Shown: positions 42,307-51,961, counted from the first letter of the stretch. The stretch: 64,000 nt of DNA from Streptomyces musisoli (GCF_016741855.1 NZ_JAERRH010000019.1:1-64000); one strand, 5' to 3'. The notes: generated from the letters alone by a model not told the origin. Numbers and translations: made by a program.

Positions 42307-43836
42307 CTATGGGGTGTCGGGGGTTGTTTGGTGTGGGTCGGGTCGGCGGTCGCGGAGTGCTTGAAGGATGTTGGTCTGGTGTGGGTCGGTGGGGGGTGGG
42401 GTGTCGGGGGAGTGGTTGAGGTGGGGTGTGAGGCGGTTGTAGAGGTCGTCGTGGGTGAACATGGCGTCGAGGCCGGCCCAGGTGTCGTTGTCGAGGAGGG
42501 GGAACGGGAACTGCTGGGGCGTGATGAGTGCGGCCAGGAGCGGCAGGAGTTCCCATCCCTGGTCGAGGCGGGCGCGTAGCCAGGTGCGGAGGCTGGCGGG
42601 GTCGGTGTGGCGCCACATCCAGATCAGGGTGTCGTCCTGGTCGGTGAGGTCTGTGGAGGGTCCCCCGGCGGCTGGTGTGAGGTGTTCGGCCAGGCGGCCG
42701 ATGAGGGCGTCGCGGGCCTGGGCGGCCCACGGTTCAGTGGCCGTGACGTGTTCGGAGGCGGTGCCCTCGGGGTTGGTGGCGCTATGGAGGGTTCGGGCGG
42801 CCAGGGCTGCTCCATCGGGTGTGGCTGCCATGGCGGCCACAACGGCGGGGCGCTGGTCGGGAGGCAGGTCGAGGAGGAGGCTCGGGGCCAAGGCGCGCAC
42901 TCTGCTGTCGCGCCCAGCAGGCCCATGGCTTCCGGGTCGGCGGTCAGCTGGCCGTAGTTGTCGGCCATGGCCCGGAGCAGTGCGGCCGAGGGTACGGGGA
43001 TGTTGTCGGCGCGTAGTTGGTCGATGCGCCGGACGATGCGGTGGGTGTCGTCTCTGAGCCGGAGCAGCAGCTGTGTGGCCTCATCGCCGTCAGTCCCTGC
43101 TGCGAGCTGGGCCAGAGCCTGCTCGAAGACGGCTTCTGGGAGGTCGTCGGCGGGGACGGTGAAGACGACGTACCGGTCGAAGTAGTCCTGGCTGCCGATC
43201 CCGCGTCGGCGCGCCGCGGCGCGGGGGTCGCCGCCGTTGCCGAGGGCCTGCCGGACTGCGGGGAACAGCAGGCCAAGCAGCCCGAGCACCCCGTCGAGGT
43301 TGTCCTGGGCAACGCCGGCCTGGCGCAGGCGTTCCTTCCATCGCTCGGCGTGTTCACCGGGTCTGGAGTCGCGGTGCAGCGCCGGGTCGATGCTGGCGCC
43401 GGTCAGTTCGGCGCGGTGCCTTCCCAGCATCCGGTAGACGCCTGGCTCGCTGGTCCGCAGAAAGGTGACGACCAGGAAGTCGACGATGTCGACCTCCCCG
43501 GCCAGTGAGCCGAGCGTCGCGCCGGCCTGTCCGAAGTAGCGTTTGATGGCCCGCGGGGTCCTCAGCCGGTCCTGGAGGTGGTGGAAATACGCCTCGGAGA
43601 AGCGCCGCTCCTGGTCCGGAGTCATGGTCATCCCGTGGGAGTCCAGCAGTGCGTTGAGGAGACGCGTGGTCATGGCGGCGATGTCGCGGTCACGGAAGGC
43701 TGGTAGGTCGAGCCGGACCTGGATGAGCTTTTCCAGGAATTCCTGGGCGCGCTGGTCGTTCGAGCCGACGAGGTCGGTTCGCCGCAGGACGTCCAGAAGA
43801 GTCTGCTCGTCGAAGCTGATGGCCGACCAGGCGGAT
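42307..43836 (-). pseudogene. KAP-type P-loop NTPase, 5' truncated by an IS and frameshifted
   Basis: Minus strand from the IS boundary: SAISFDEQTLLDVLRRTDLV, QEFLEKLIQVRLDLPAFRDR, TTRLLNALLDSHGMTMTPDQ, RAIKRYFGQAGATLGSLAGE, VDIVDFLVVTFLRTSEPGVY. This is the region after Walker B of KAP-family NTPases. Near 42900 the frame changes and the C-terminus continues (RALAPSLLLDLPPDQRPAVV, TLIWMWRHTDPASLRTWLRA, FPFPLLDNDTWAGLDAMF). Walker A and the membrane insert are absent because the IS at 43837 removed them. KAP ATPases are common in phage-defence systems. Confidence 0.7.
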
Positions 43837-45461
43837 GAGCTTTTACCTTGTTCTTTTTCTTCTGGCCTCGAACGGTGTCTCGAACGAGGTCACTCACCTG
43901 GGCATTCGCCGGACATGAGGGTGGCCTTCGTCTGATCCTGTGCTCCGTCACGAGGAGAACCAGTCGAAGGCCGTTGTCATGAGTGTGGTGTGCCCGGATG
44001 TCCGACGGGAAGCGTTCGCGGAAGCGTCACGCTTCCGAGCAGAGTTCTACGAGTGTCTGACCGCCCGGCGTGACGAACTGTTCGAACTGGCCGACGCGCT
44101 GTTGTGCATCGACGGGCCGGTCACCTCGCCGGTGGACCTGACGATGGTGCCCGAGCACCGGCGTGGGCACGGCGCGTTATACGGAGCTCTCAACCGGGGC
44201 CGGTTCGACGTCGAGAAGCTGCGGACCTTGCTCGCCGGGCTGCCGTTGCCCCGGTTCGAGGGTGGCCGCCTGGTGCTGGCGGTCGACGTGTCGCCGTGGC
44301 TGCGCTCGGACGCGCCGTGCTCGGCCGACCGGCTGTTCTGCCACGTCTACGGCCGGGCGAAGTCCGCCGCCCAGTTTATCCCGGGCTGGCCGTACTCCTT
44401 CGTCGCCGTCCTCGAACCGGGAGCCACCTCGTGGACGTCGATCCTGGACGTGGTCCGACTCGGACCCGAAGACGATGCGACCGCCGTCACCGCCACCCAA
44501 CTCCGGGCGGTGGCCGAGCGGCTCATCTCAGCCGGCCAGTGGGCGCCCGGCGATCCGGACATCACGATCGTCATGGACGCTGGTTACGACGTCACCCGCC
44601 TGGCCTGGGTCCTGCGGGACCTGCCTGTCGGGCTGGTCGGGCGGATCCGCAGTGACCGGGTGATGCGGCTGCCGAAGCCCTCGCTCAAGGAGTACGCCCT
44701 GGCCTATCCCCAGGGTGGCCGGCCGCCGAAGCACGGCAAGGAGTTCCGCTTCGCCAACCCCGAGACCTGGCCCGAGGCGGCGATCGCCACGGTCACCGAC
44801 ACCACCAACTACGGCAAGGCCGAAGCCCAGGCCTGGGACCGGGTCCACCCGAGACTGACCCACCGTTCGGCCTGGCTGGAGCACGACGGTGAACTCCCCG
44901 TCGTCGAGGGCACCTTGGTCCGGTTGAAGGTCGAGCACCTCTCCAAAGAGCGGGAAGCACCGCCGGTCTGGCTGTGGTCTTCCAAGACCGGCGCCGCCCC
45001 GGCAGACGTGGATCTGTGGTGGCAGGTGTTCCTCAGGAGATTCGATCTTGAGCACACCTTCAGGTTCGGAAAGTAGATCCTCGGCTGGACCACCCCGAAG
45101 GTCCGTACTCCCCAGGCCGCGGACCGATGGACATGGCTCGTGGTCGTCGCCCACACCCAGCTCCGCCTCGCCCGGCCGCTGGCCGCCGACCTCCGCCGCC
45201 CCTGGGAGAAGCCGGCCAAGCCCGAACGCCTCACCCCGGCCCGGGTCCGCCGGGGGTTCAGGAACATCCGAGCCCACCTGCTCTGCCCGGCCCGTGTTCC
45301 CCAACCTCGCGGCGCTGGTCCCGGACGACCGCCCGGGACCAAGAACCGCCATCCCGCACCCCGCTACGACGTTGGTAAGACCGTCAAACGCCCCGAGACC
45401 CTCAAAGCCATCGGAAGACCCGGCCGATCTTGGTAGATAAGGAACAAGCTCAGGGAAGCTC
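43837..45461. mobile_element. Insertion sequence (about 1.6 kb) interrupting the KAP gene
   Basis: The ends read GAGCTTTTACCTTGTTC on the left and, inverted, GAGCTTCCCTGAGCTTGTTC on the right, imperfect terminal repeats around a single DDE transposase gene. No convincing target duplication was seen, and the missing KAP 5' part is not found beyond the right end, so the insertion was accompanied by deletion or later rearrangement. Confidence 0.6.
43979..45436 (+). pseudogene. DDE transposase with one in-frame stop codon
   Basis: The first 365 codons read an intact transposase: FYECLTARRDELFELADALL, RLVLAVDVSPWLRSDAPCSA with the first catalytic Asp, DPDITIVMDAGYDVTRLAWV with the second, and VDLWWQVFLRRFDLEHTFRF with the catalytic Glu. 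The codon after FRFGK is TAG (45074-45076) where CAG is expected, and the same frame continues in register for another 120 codons (ILGWTTPKVRTPQAADRWTW, VAHTQLRLARPLAADL) to the true stop at 45436. A single C-to-T change inactivated it. It resembles the Streptomyces transposases of the IS701-like/NF041680 type. Confidence 0.75.
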
Positions 45462-45672
45462 GAGCCCCACGCAGAGTTGAACGCCCACAAGGTCAATCAG
45501 GCCGCCGTTCTGCTGACACTGGGCCTGACAGGCAGTGGATGTACACGGTCCGCTATACCGATGCTGTGATTTATCAAGAGCATCTCAGTGATCCACATAG
45601 GTGAACGGCTTCGCCGTGACAAGGTTTCAAGAAGAACCTGGGACCTGCGGGTTCGAGGCTCAGAAACAGGCA

Positions 45673-45729
45673 CTTACCGATGAGGAGACGGTCGAGGTGC
45701 TGGCGACGTGGCCAGAGCGCCCGGAATGA
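45673..45729 (+). pseudogene. 3' fragment of the small MIDPGRY-family gene
   Basis: LTDEETVEVLATWPERPE and a TGA match the normal C-terminus of the family represented at 3765, where this end has been lost. Only 18 codons remain, joined to unrelated sequence. Confidence 0.6.
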
Positions 45730-45951
45730 CGGACGTGAGGGCCCGGGGCCGGGCGCTGGAAGCCCGAGCCCTGCCCGGATCCCGGCGCGCTCGCTGCCCG
45801 GGCAAGAAGTCCTCGAGCACGAGACCTACGAGCTGAAGAAGCAGGTCAGCTGCAGAAGGCAGTCGTCTTGCGCGTGGTGGCCGACCAGGCGATCGGCGTT
45901 GTCGTCGCTCTTGGCCAACTGGATCCGGACACCGCCCTGCCCGTCCTACTC

Positions 45952-46152
45952 CTACTCCTCGCAGGAAGAGGGGTTGCCGAGCACGTCGTTGGCGCCGCAG
46001 TAGAGGCTCACGGGGATGCCCAGGATGGAGGAGTCCGAGGGATCGTCGACGGCATTTAGACCGGGGCCGTTGTGGGCTGCCGCGCTGGTCGCGCATCCGA
46101 GGGCCGATGTGGTGGCAAGGGCCAGGGCGGCGAGGACGGTACGTACACGCAT
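45952..46152 (-). CDS. Small secreted protein with two cysteines
   Basis: A 66-residue precursor from the ATG at 46152, with GAGGAGC upstream. The signal peptide (VRTVLAALALATTSALGCAT, cleavage near AAA/HN) leaves a mature peptide of about 40 residues with SILGIPVSLYCGANDVLGNP and a terminal SSCEE. The hydrophobic centre and two cysteines recall chaplin-like surface peptides, but the chaplin signature is not matched. TGTGTGAGAAGGATC may be its promoter-proximal region. Confidence 0.66.
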   Translation of the reverse strand: MRVRTVLAALALATTSALGCATSAAAHNGPGLNAVDDPSDSSILGIPVSLYCGANDVLGNPSSCEE

Positions 46153-46449
46153 AGCGCTCCTCTGTGTGAGAAGGATCAATCGCTCAGGAGATGTCCGCCT
46201 CGCCGCCTGCCGAACCGACCAGGGCTAAAGGATCACTGGGATGCATGCACACCATCCCCTCGCCGGGCACGCCGTGTACGGCGAGGCCATCCGCCGGCCG
46301 CGGCCGGGTCGGCTACTTCACCGCGGCGACCGGCGGCGCCGCCACCGTGGAAGGAGCGCTGATATCCGGCCAGGCGGCGGCTGGTCACAGCCTCGCACCG
46401 GGCTACGTGCGCAGGCAGATCCGGCGCAACCGGCTCGAACTGCGACGCG

Positions 46450-46575
46450 GTGGCCGATCCTGTCCGTGTGCGCAGACTGACCGATCAGGAGGGGCAGAAG
46501 CTGCAGCAGATCGTGCGCCGGGGCAGCACCAGCTCGGTGCGCTACCGGCGCGCGATGATGCTGCCGGCCCCGCGC
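46450..46575 (+). pseudogene. N-terminal fragment of an IS630-type transposase
   Basis: From a GTG: VADPVRVRRLTDQEGQKLQQ then IVRRGSTSSVRYRRAMMLPA. This is the start of Streptomyces IS630-family transposases (winged-HTH region). It stops at about 46575, where an unrelated gene fragment in the opposite direction begins. The DDE domain is lost. Confidence 0.68.
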
Positions 46576-46589
46576 CCCCCAGGACAGCC

Positions 46590-46666
46590 CTGGTGTCGGG
46601 AAGTTGCTCCGACAGAAAGCGCGAAATTGCGGAGTGGGGGTCTTTGAGATGGGAGGTGAGGCTCAT
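46590..46666 (-). pseudogene. N-terminal fragment of a conserved hypothetical gene
   Basis: The minus-strand ATG at 46666 begins MSLTSHLKDPHSAISRFLSE then QLPDTRAVL. This resembles the start of a common Streptomyces protein of unknown function (SHL-DP-SP...FL...F). It is truncated at the same point where the IS630 fragment ends, so both were cut by one event. Confidence 0.5.
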
Positions 46667-47260
46667 GGGGGCATCTTGGAGGACAGCACTGACAACGCAT
46701 CCGGGGCGAAACCTTCCTGCGGTAGCCGCATCAAGCCACGCTCGGCTCTCCGCGTCGGCAAGCCCGCCCTCCTCACCAGCAGGGACAGCTGCACCTGAGT
46801 GCTTAACAGTGCCATGAAGCAGTGAGATCAAGCCAATTACCTATGGCTGAAAGGCGGGTGGCGAAGGGCACGACAATTGATTGTCAGACCTCGCCGCTAG
46901 AGTTCCTGTTGTCCTGCGTCGGCCGTGCGGCTAGCCAATGTCGTGCACATGATCAAGCGACGGAGTGCTGCAGAAATACTCGCAAGTAAGGACGCTTTCT
47001 GTAGATATCCGTGCTCATTGATGGCTAAAAGTGGCTCATGCGCGATGGCATCGGCCTGCTTTTTCACTTCACAGGCGCTGGCAGTGCGGATCCGCAGTGG
47101 CCGAACTCTTGCGTCCCCGCCCTTGCCGCGAAGGCTGTTCGGATGACCGATCGACGCTTCGGCCGTTCGGCGCGACACCCGACAAGCCCGCCGGCGGCGA
47201 CGGTCTCGAAGGCGTGAAATGCCGGAAATGTGCCACCGCCTCGGAGCCGACCTGAACTAG
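46667..47260. other. Region with no clear gene, AT-richer than average
   Basis: A minus-strand frame at 46897-47178 has less GC-biased codons, including AINEHGYLQKASLLASISAA, but there is no ribosome binding site or known family. 46840-47040 is locally AT-rich. I see no other feature before the IS5 element. Confidence 0.35.
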
Positions 47261-48128
47261 GCTCCTCCCTCAAACGGATCTTGCCCAGAGCAGGAATGAC
47301 GCGAGTGTGACCGCCGCTTCGTAGGAGGTGGCGGTCTTCTCGTATCTGGTGGCGGTGCCGCGAAACCCTTTGAACCGGTTGAGGTAGCGCTCGATCATGT
47401 TGCGATGGCGGTAGATCTCCCGGTCGAATTCTGGCGGCCTCGGTTGCGCCGGTGCCGTCGCCGGTCCGTCTTCTCTGGGATGGTGTGCGCGATGCCGCAT
47501 TTACGCAGGTAGGTGCGGAAGCTGCGGGAGCTGTAAGCCTTATCTGAAATGACCTGGTCGGGTCGGCAGCGTGGCCGACCCAGGCCGGTGCGGGGGACAC
47601 GGATCCGTTCCAGAAGTGGCCGTGTGCAGACGCTGTCGTGTCGTTGTCCCGGTGTCACCAGGATCGCGAGTCGGCGACCCTTCCCGTCGCAGGCGAGGTG
47701 GATTTTGGTGGTCAGTCCACCTCGGGATCGACCGAGGGCGTGATCGTCCGGTTCCCGTGTTGGCGGCGTGCTGGTGGGCACGGACGATGGTGGAGTCGAT
47801 CTGGGCCAGCCAGTCGATGTCGCCGGCCGCGTCGTCGTGGGCTTGGATCTGTTGCAGGGCTCGGGTGAACACGCCGTTCAGGGCGTAGCGGCGGAAGCGG
47901 GTATGCACCGTCTTCTACGGGCCGTAGCGTTCCGGCAGGTCTCTCCAGGAGATCCCAGTCCGGATCTTGTAAACTATCCCGTTGATGACCTGCCGGTCCT
48001 CCACGCGAGGCCGACCTGTCGCAGCCCGCGGTATGAGCGGAGCGTGTAACTCCCACTCGTGATCGGTAGTTCATGACGACGAATCACCCCGCCATGATCT
48101 GCCATTCGATGATCTTTGAAGACGGACC
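47261..48128. mobile_element. IS5-family element, 868 bp, with CTAG target duplication
   Basis: CTAG lies directly outside both ends (47257-47260 and 48129-48132), the YTAR-type duplication expected for IS5-group elements. The inverted ends are GCTCCTCCCTCAAACGGATC on the left and GGTCCGTCTTCAAAGATC on the right. Size and the single transposase gene fit the group. Confidence 0.75.
47277..48070 (-). pseudogene. IS5-family transposase, nonsense and frameshift mutations
   Basis: Minus strand: YKIRTGISWRDLPERYGP, then TAG where the family has Trp (WKTVHTRFRRYA). It continues DIDWLAQIDSTIVRAHQHAA, with a frame change near 47750 to HALGRSRGGLTTKIHLACDG and VISDKAYSSRSFRTYLRKCG, and another near 47460 to HRNMIERYLNRFKGFRGTAT. 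The three DDE blocks (D-ST-VRAH, SDKAY, E in MIERYLNR) are present but split. The element can no longer move by itself. Confidence 0.75.
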
Positions 48129-48641
48129 CTAGTCTCGGATCCCCAGGTCTTCCCTCATCAGGGTCCGCATCGCTACCAGCCGGGGCTCTGCCTGCTTTAC
48201 CTCGACGAGTAGGCGCTCTGCACTCTCGCCGTCAGACGCGAGGCCGCGGTCAATGCGTTTGGCCGCCGCGTCGACCTCAGCGAGCACCTTGTTGAGTTCT
48301 CGCGAGGCGTCCATGATCCGCAAGGGGACGATCATTTGGGCTGCCGCGTAGCGGTCGCGGTACTCCCTGCGGGAATCCTCAAGACGGGTGCGGTCCTCCT
48401 CGGCATAGACGCCGTCACGAATGCGGTGCAGGGCGTCCTTGAGGAGCGTGTGGAATTGCTCGGAGGCACGGTTCATGGCCGTGTATGCCTCTCGCCGCTC
48501 CTCGAAGGACCTTCTCCGGTCGGCGATTTCGGCCTCGGCAGCGCGTTCGCGGGCGTTGAAGCGTTGCGGAAGTACCGAGCCGAGAAGCGCTCCTCCGAGG
48601 CCCGCCGCCGCAGTGATCGCGGTCGCTATCGCGTCTGACAT
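48129..48641 (-). CDS. Membrane-tethered coiled-coil protein
   Basis: A 170-residue protein. Residues 5-25 form one hydrophobic helix (ATAITAAAGLGGALLGSV). The rest is a long charged coiled coil (ERAAEAEIADRRRSFEERRE, LKDALHRIRDGVYAEEDRTR, VLAEVDAAAKRIDRGLASD). The stop codon TAG lies inside the CTAG target duplication of the adjacent IS5 element, so the insertion landed exactly at the 3' end and left the gene complete. Function is unknown. Confidence 0.68.
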   Translation of the reverse strand: MSDAIATAITAAAGLGGALLGSVLPQRFNARERAAEAEIADRRRSFEERREAYTAMNRASEQFHTLLKDALHRIRDGVYAEEDRTRLEDSRREYRDRYAAAQMIVPLRIMDASRELNKVLAEVDAAAKRIDRGLASDGESAERLLVEVKQAEPRLVAMRTLMREDLGIRD

Positions 48642-48714
48642 GCCCGGACCCTATCGCCATCCGCACTGACGCGGCTCCGTCGAGCCGTTCGCGGCAGGGA
48701 TGAGGGTGGCGGTG

Positions 48715-49750
48715 TGTCGGTCTAAAACTGCCGATCATCGTTGACACCTGGGTCTCTCATCACTAGGAGATCCACATGTCGAAGACACCCCCGCTCGATC
48801 GCGAGGCCAAGCGGCGCCTGGCCGTCATACGCCATGTCGAAGAGGTCACCGGCAACGTCGCCATGAGTTGCCGGTACTTCGGCATCAGTCGGCAGGCGTA
48901 CTACATCTGGTACCGCCGCTACCAGGCCGAGGGTATCGAGGGGCTGCGCACTCGCTCGAAGGCGCCCAAGCACAGCCCGAACGCCACGCACGTGGAGGTC
49001 GTCGGGAAGATCATCTATCTCCGGCAGAACTACCACTTCGGGCCGGAGAAGATCGCGATGTACCTCAAGCGGTACCACGACGTCACCATCAGCAAGTCGG
49101 GCGTGTGGCGGATCCTCAACCGGCTGGACATGGGCCGTCTGCCGGCCTCCCAGCGCTACAAGCGCCACGACCGCCGGTGGAAGCGCTACGAAAAGCAGCT
49201 GCCCGGCCACCGCGTGCAGATCGACGTGAAGTTCATCGAACCGCTCGCCTCCATGCCTCAAGGCCGGCGCGGCGGCCGCAACAAGTACTACCAGTTCACG
49301 GCGATCGACGACTGCACCCGACTGAGGGTCCTGAAGATCTATCCGACGCTCAACCAGGCCACTGCCATCCAGTTCGTCGACTACGTCCTGCAGAGGCTGC
49401 CGTTCCAGGTCGAGGTGATCCAGACGGACAACGGAGCCGAGTTCCAGTCCGCCTTCCACTTCCACGTGCTCGACAAAGGCATCGGCCACGCTTACATAAA
49501 GCCCCGCACACCGCGGCTGAACGGGAAGGTCGAACGCTCTCACCGTATCGATGGCGAGGAGTTCTACCGGCTCCTGGAGGGCGTCATCATCGACGACGCC
49601 GAGGTCTTCAACGACAAGCTGCGCGAGTGGGAGGACTACTACAACTACCATCGCCCTCACGGCGGCCTCGGCGGCCAGACTCCTTACGAACGCCTCAAGC
49701 AGAAGACCGCGTCCCAGGCGTAAACGATCATCGTCGGTTGCACACCGACA
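48715..49750. mobile_element. IS481-family element, 1036 bp, with 6-bp target duplication
   Basis: The left end TGTCGGTCTAAAACTGCCG and the inverted right end TGTCGGTGTGCAACCGACG are the start of terminal repeats of about 38 bases with good identity. GCGGTG flanks both sides (48709-48714 and 49751-49756). The element is intact. Confidence 0.85.
48776..49723 (+). CDS. IS481-family transposase, intact
   Basis: A 315-residue protein. The N-terminal HTH (VIRHVEEVTGNVAMSCRYFG, ISRQAYYIWYRRYQAEGIEG) is followed by an rve integrase core: HRVQIDVKFIEPL with the first Asp, VIQTDNGAEFQSAFHFHV with the second, and NDKLREWEDYYNYHRPH preceded by the catalytic Glu. The closing GGLGGQTPYERLK is typical. 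ATG 48776 has TAGGAG upstream. It lies between good terminal repeats, so this copy may still be active. Confidence 0.9.
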   Translation: MSKTPPLDREAKRRLAVIRHVEEVTGNVAMSCRYFGISRQAYYIWYRRYQAEGIEGLRTRSKAPKHSPNATHVEVVGKIIYLRQNYHFGPEKIAMYLKRYHDVTISKSGVWRILNRLDMGRLPASQRYKRHDRRWKRYEKQLPGHRVQIDVKFIEPLASMPQGRRGGRNKYYQFTAIDDCTRLRVLKIYPTLNQATAIQFVDYVLQRLPFQVEVIQTDNGAEFQSAFHFHVLDKGIGHAYIKPRTPRLNGKVERSHRIDGEEFYRLLEGVIIDDAEVFNDKLREWEDYYNYHRPHGGLGGQTPYERLKQKTASQA

Positions 49751-49774
49751 GCGGTGTGTGCTACCCGGTATCTT

Positions 49775-49789
49775 CTTTGAAGACGGACC
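49775..49789. repeat. Solo IS5-type terminal repeat
   Basis: CTTTGAAGACGGACC is identical to the right end of the IS5 element at 47261-48128 (48114-48128). No matching partner end is seen, so it marks a deleted or rearranged copy. Confidence 0.58.
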
Positions 49790-49867
49790 GCGCGGCGGGG
49801 CTGCACCGTCGCGCAGGACGTCCTGCCGCGTACTCTCGCCGGGGTTATCGACCACCTGGGTGCCGGC

Positions 49868-50202
49868 GGTCGGACCGGGACATCGACGGCACGGAGATCC
49901 GTGTGCGACGCCCGGCCACAGGCAGGGCGTTGCGCACAGACCGGCGGAAGCGTGGTGACACCACCTCACCGCAAGTTCAAGAAGAACGCTCCCGTCTGGT
50001 ACGAGGAAGGCACGAACTGCAGCGCAGGGCACACTCCTCGCGCCGCATTCGCGTCGAGCACGGTATCGCACACATGAAGAACTGGTGGGCTCTTGCCCGC
50101 CACCCTGGCCGCCGTGAACACATGAGTGACATCGTCCAAGCCGTCGCCGGACTGCTCTCACAACAGGAGACCGCCACCCTCTTCCGCGGCCTTCAAGGGT
50201 GA
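49868..50202 (+). pseudogene. IS5-like transposase C-terminal fragment
   Basis: DIDGTEIRVRRPATGRA and, in the same frame, SSRRIRVEHGIAHMKNWWAL, HMSDIVQAVAGLLSQQ match the end of a DDE_Tnp_4-type transposase. The middle is deleted or shifted, and the N-terminus is missing. It probably belongs to the same lost element as the solo repeat at 49775. Confidence 0.6.
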
Positions 50203-50300
50203 ACACCATCAACTCCGCCACGTTCGACGTGCCACGGCCAGGTCGTTAGCCCGGTCCCGTACCCATGCGTCTCCGGGAGGAGTCCGGGCCCGCGGTGCTT

Positions 50301-51196
50301 AGAGCTCGTAACACGATCTTCCTGAACGCTATAGGTGGCGCGTGACCGATGTGATGATTCGTCCGTTCGTGTTGGCGTGAGCAACAAGCCGTGGATGGTG
50401 GCCGACGAGTTGTGGGCCCGGATCGAACAGCTGCTGCCGGCCTGGCCGGAACGTTCGCCGGGTCCTCGGCCGATAGACGACCGGCGCTGCCTGGAGGGCA
50501 TCTTGTTCGTGCTGTACACCGGCATCAGCTGGCAGCAACTACCTCTGGAGCTGGGTTTCGGGTCCGGTCAGACGTGCTGGCTGCGGCTCGGCCGCTGGCA
50601 GGAGGCCGGGGTGTTCGAAGCCCTCCACCGCATACTCCTGGCAGAGTTGAATGCGGCCGGACTGACTGACTGGACGCGCGCCTGCGTGGACGCCTCACAC
50701 GTGCGCGCGAAAAGAGGGGCGAGGCCACCGGTCCGTCGCCGGTCGACCGCCGCAAAACGGGGAGTAAGCACCACCTGATCAGCGATGGCAGCGGCATCCC
50801 GTTCCACGTGATCACCACCGCGGCCAATGTCAACGACGTCACCCAGACCCTCGCCCTGGTCGACGGCGTCCCGCCCGTCGCGGGCCGGGTCGGACACCCG
50901 CGCAAACGGCCCGACGCCCTCCTCGGCGACAAGGGCTACGACAGCAACCCCAGCCGCCGGGAGCTCCGCAAACGCCGCATCCTCCCTGTCATCTCCCGAA
51001 AGGGCGCGCCCGACATCATCGGCCTTGGCAAGCTCCGCTACGTCGTCGAGCAGACCTTCGCCCAGCTCCACCAGTTCAAGCGCCTCGCCGTTCGCTGGGA
51101 ACGGCGCCTCGACCTCCACAACGCCTTCGTCTCACTCGCCTGCGGACTCATCTGCTGGCGGCGCCTCAACGCCCAAAGGATCACGTTAGGGGCCAA
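50301..51196. mobile_element. IS5-family element (two-frame transposase), about 0.9 kb
   Basis: The left end contains GAGCTCGTAACACGATC and the inverted right end CCCCTAACGTGATCC; TAAC..GATC is shared, so they are imperfect terminal repeats. The exact borders are uncertain by a few bases. Confidence 0.6.
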
Positions 51197-51275
51197 GTCG
51201 AGTAAGCGGGAAGAACTCAGGTGCGCGGCGCCGGGGGGCAGCGCCACACTGAGGCGATGGATCATGTTGAGGTAG
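50377..51275 (+). CDS. IS5-family transposase made by frameshifting
   Basis: The first frame from the GTG at 50377 encodes the N-terminal part (PWMVADELWARIEQLLPAWP, GILFVLYTGISWQQLPLELG, LTDWTRACVDASHVRAKRGA with the first Asp). It shifts near 50712-50722, at the run GCGAAAAGAGGGG, into the second frame (TGPSPVDRRKTGSKHHLI, ALLGDKGYDSNPSRRELRKR with the second Asp, VVEQTFAQLHQFKRLAVRWE with the Glu). Programmed frameshifting at A/G runs is normal for IS427-type members, so this copy may be functional. The second frame runs past the right repeat to 51275, overlapping the next gene. Confidence 0.68.
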
Positions 51276-51961
51276 CCCGGGAACTGGTGCGGAAGCGCTT
51301 TCCCCAGGCCCGGGCCGCGTTCTTGGCCGGCAGCGTACTGACCGACCGCCGCACTGCCACGTCTGACTTGGACATCGTCATCCTGCTCACCGGGCCGCCG
51401 GCCCCATGCCGCGAAAGCCTCGTGCACCGGGGCTGGCCGGTGGAGCTGTTCGTGCAGACCGAACCCGACTGGCGCGCCTTCGTCGAGCGGGAGACGGCCG
51501 CCCGCCGCTCCCCGCTGCTGGCCATGTGCGCCGAGGGGATGCTGCTGGCCGATGTGGACGGCCTCGGAGCGGCGCTACAGCGTGAGGCGCGGGCGCGGCT
51601 GACCGCTGGCCCGCCTCAGGCCTCAGCGGTCGAGTTGGACGACCGGCGGTACGCGCTCACCGACGCGCTGGAAGACCTGCGCGGCTGCACCGACCCGGCA
51701 GAGCGCGTGTATCTGGTGGCTGACCTGCTGCAACGGGTCTCGGAACTGGCCCTTTTGGCTGGTGGGCACTGGCTGGGCGGCGGCAAGTGGCTGTCGCGGC
51801 GGCTTGCGACAGCCGACCCGGGTCTGCATGGCAGGTTGACCGCAGGGGCGGTCGCGGCGGTCTCGAACGATGCGGATGGGCCGGGGCGCTTTGCCGCCAC
51901 GGTCGAGGAGGTCCTGGACCGGGTCGGCGGCCCGCTGTGGGCTGGGTACACCCGCGGATGA
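51257..51961 (+). CDS. Nucleotidyltransferase-domain protein
   Basis: A 234-residue protein. AAFLAGSVLTDRRTATSDLD at residues 21-39 has the GS and DxD motifs of the pol-beta nucleotidyltransferase fold. The following VELFVQTEPDWRAFVERETA and a C-terminal helical region (ELALLAGGHWLGGGKWLSRR) resemble MNT-type or aminoglycoside-nucleotidyltransferase-like proteins. No HEPN partner gene is adjacent, so a toxin-antitoxin pair is unlikely. ATG 51257 has CTGAGGC upstream. Confidence 0.78.
   Translation: MDHVEVARELVRKRFPQARAAFLAGSVLTDRRTATSDLDIVILLTGPPAPCRESLVHRGWPVELFVQTEPDWRAFVERETAARRSPLLAMCAEGMLLADVDGLGAALQREARARLTAGPPQASAVELDDRRYALTDALEDLRGCTDPAERVYLVADLLQRVSELALLAGGHWLGGGKWLSRRLATADPGLHGRLTAGAVAAVSNDADGPGRFAATVEEVLDRVGGPLWAGYTRG

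Noticed and set aside
48722..50221. 499-codon minus-strand open frame
   Set aside because: Antisense of the IS481 transposase.
51257..51961. MNT half of a MNT/HEPN toxin-antitoxin pair
   Set aside because: No HEPN gene next to it; upstream is an IS and downstream a prepilin peptidase relic.
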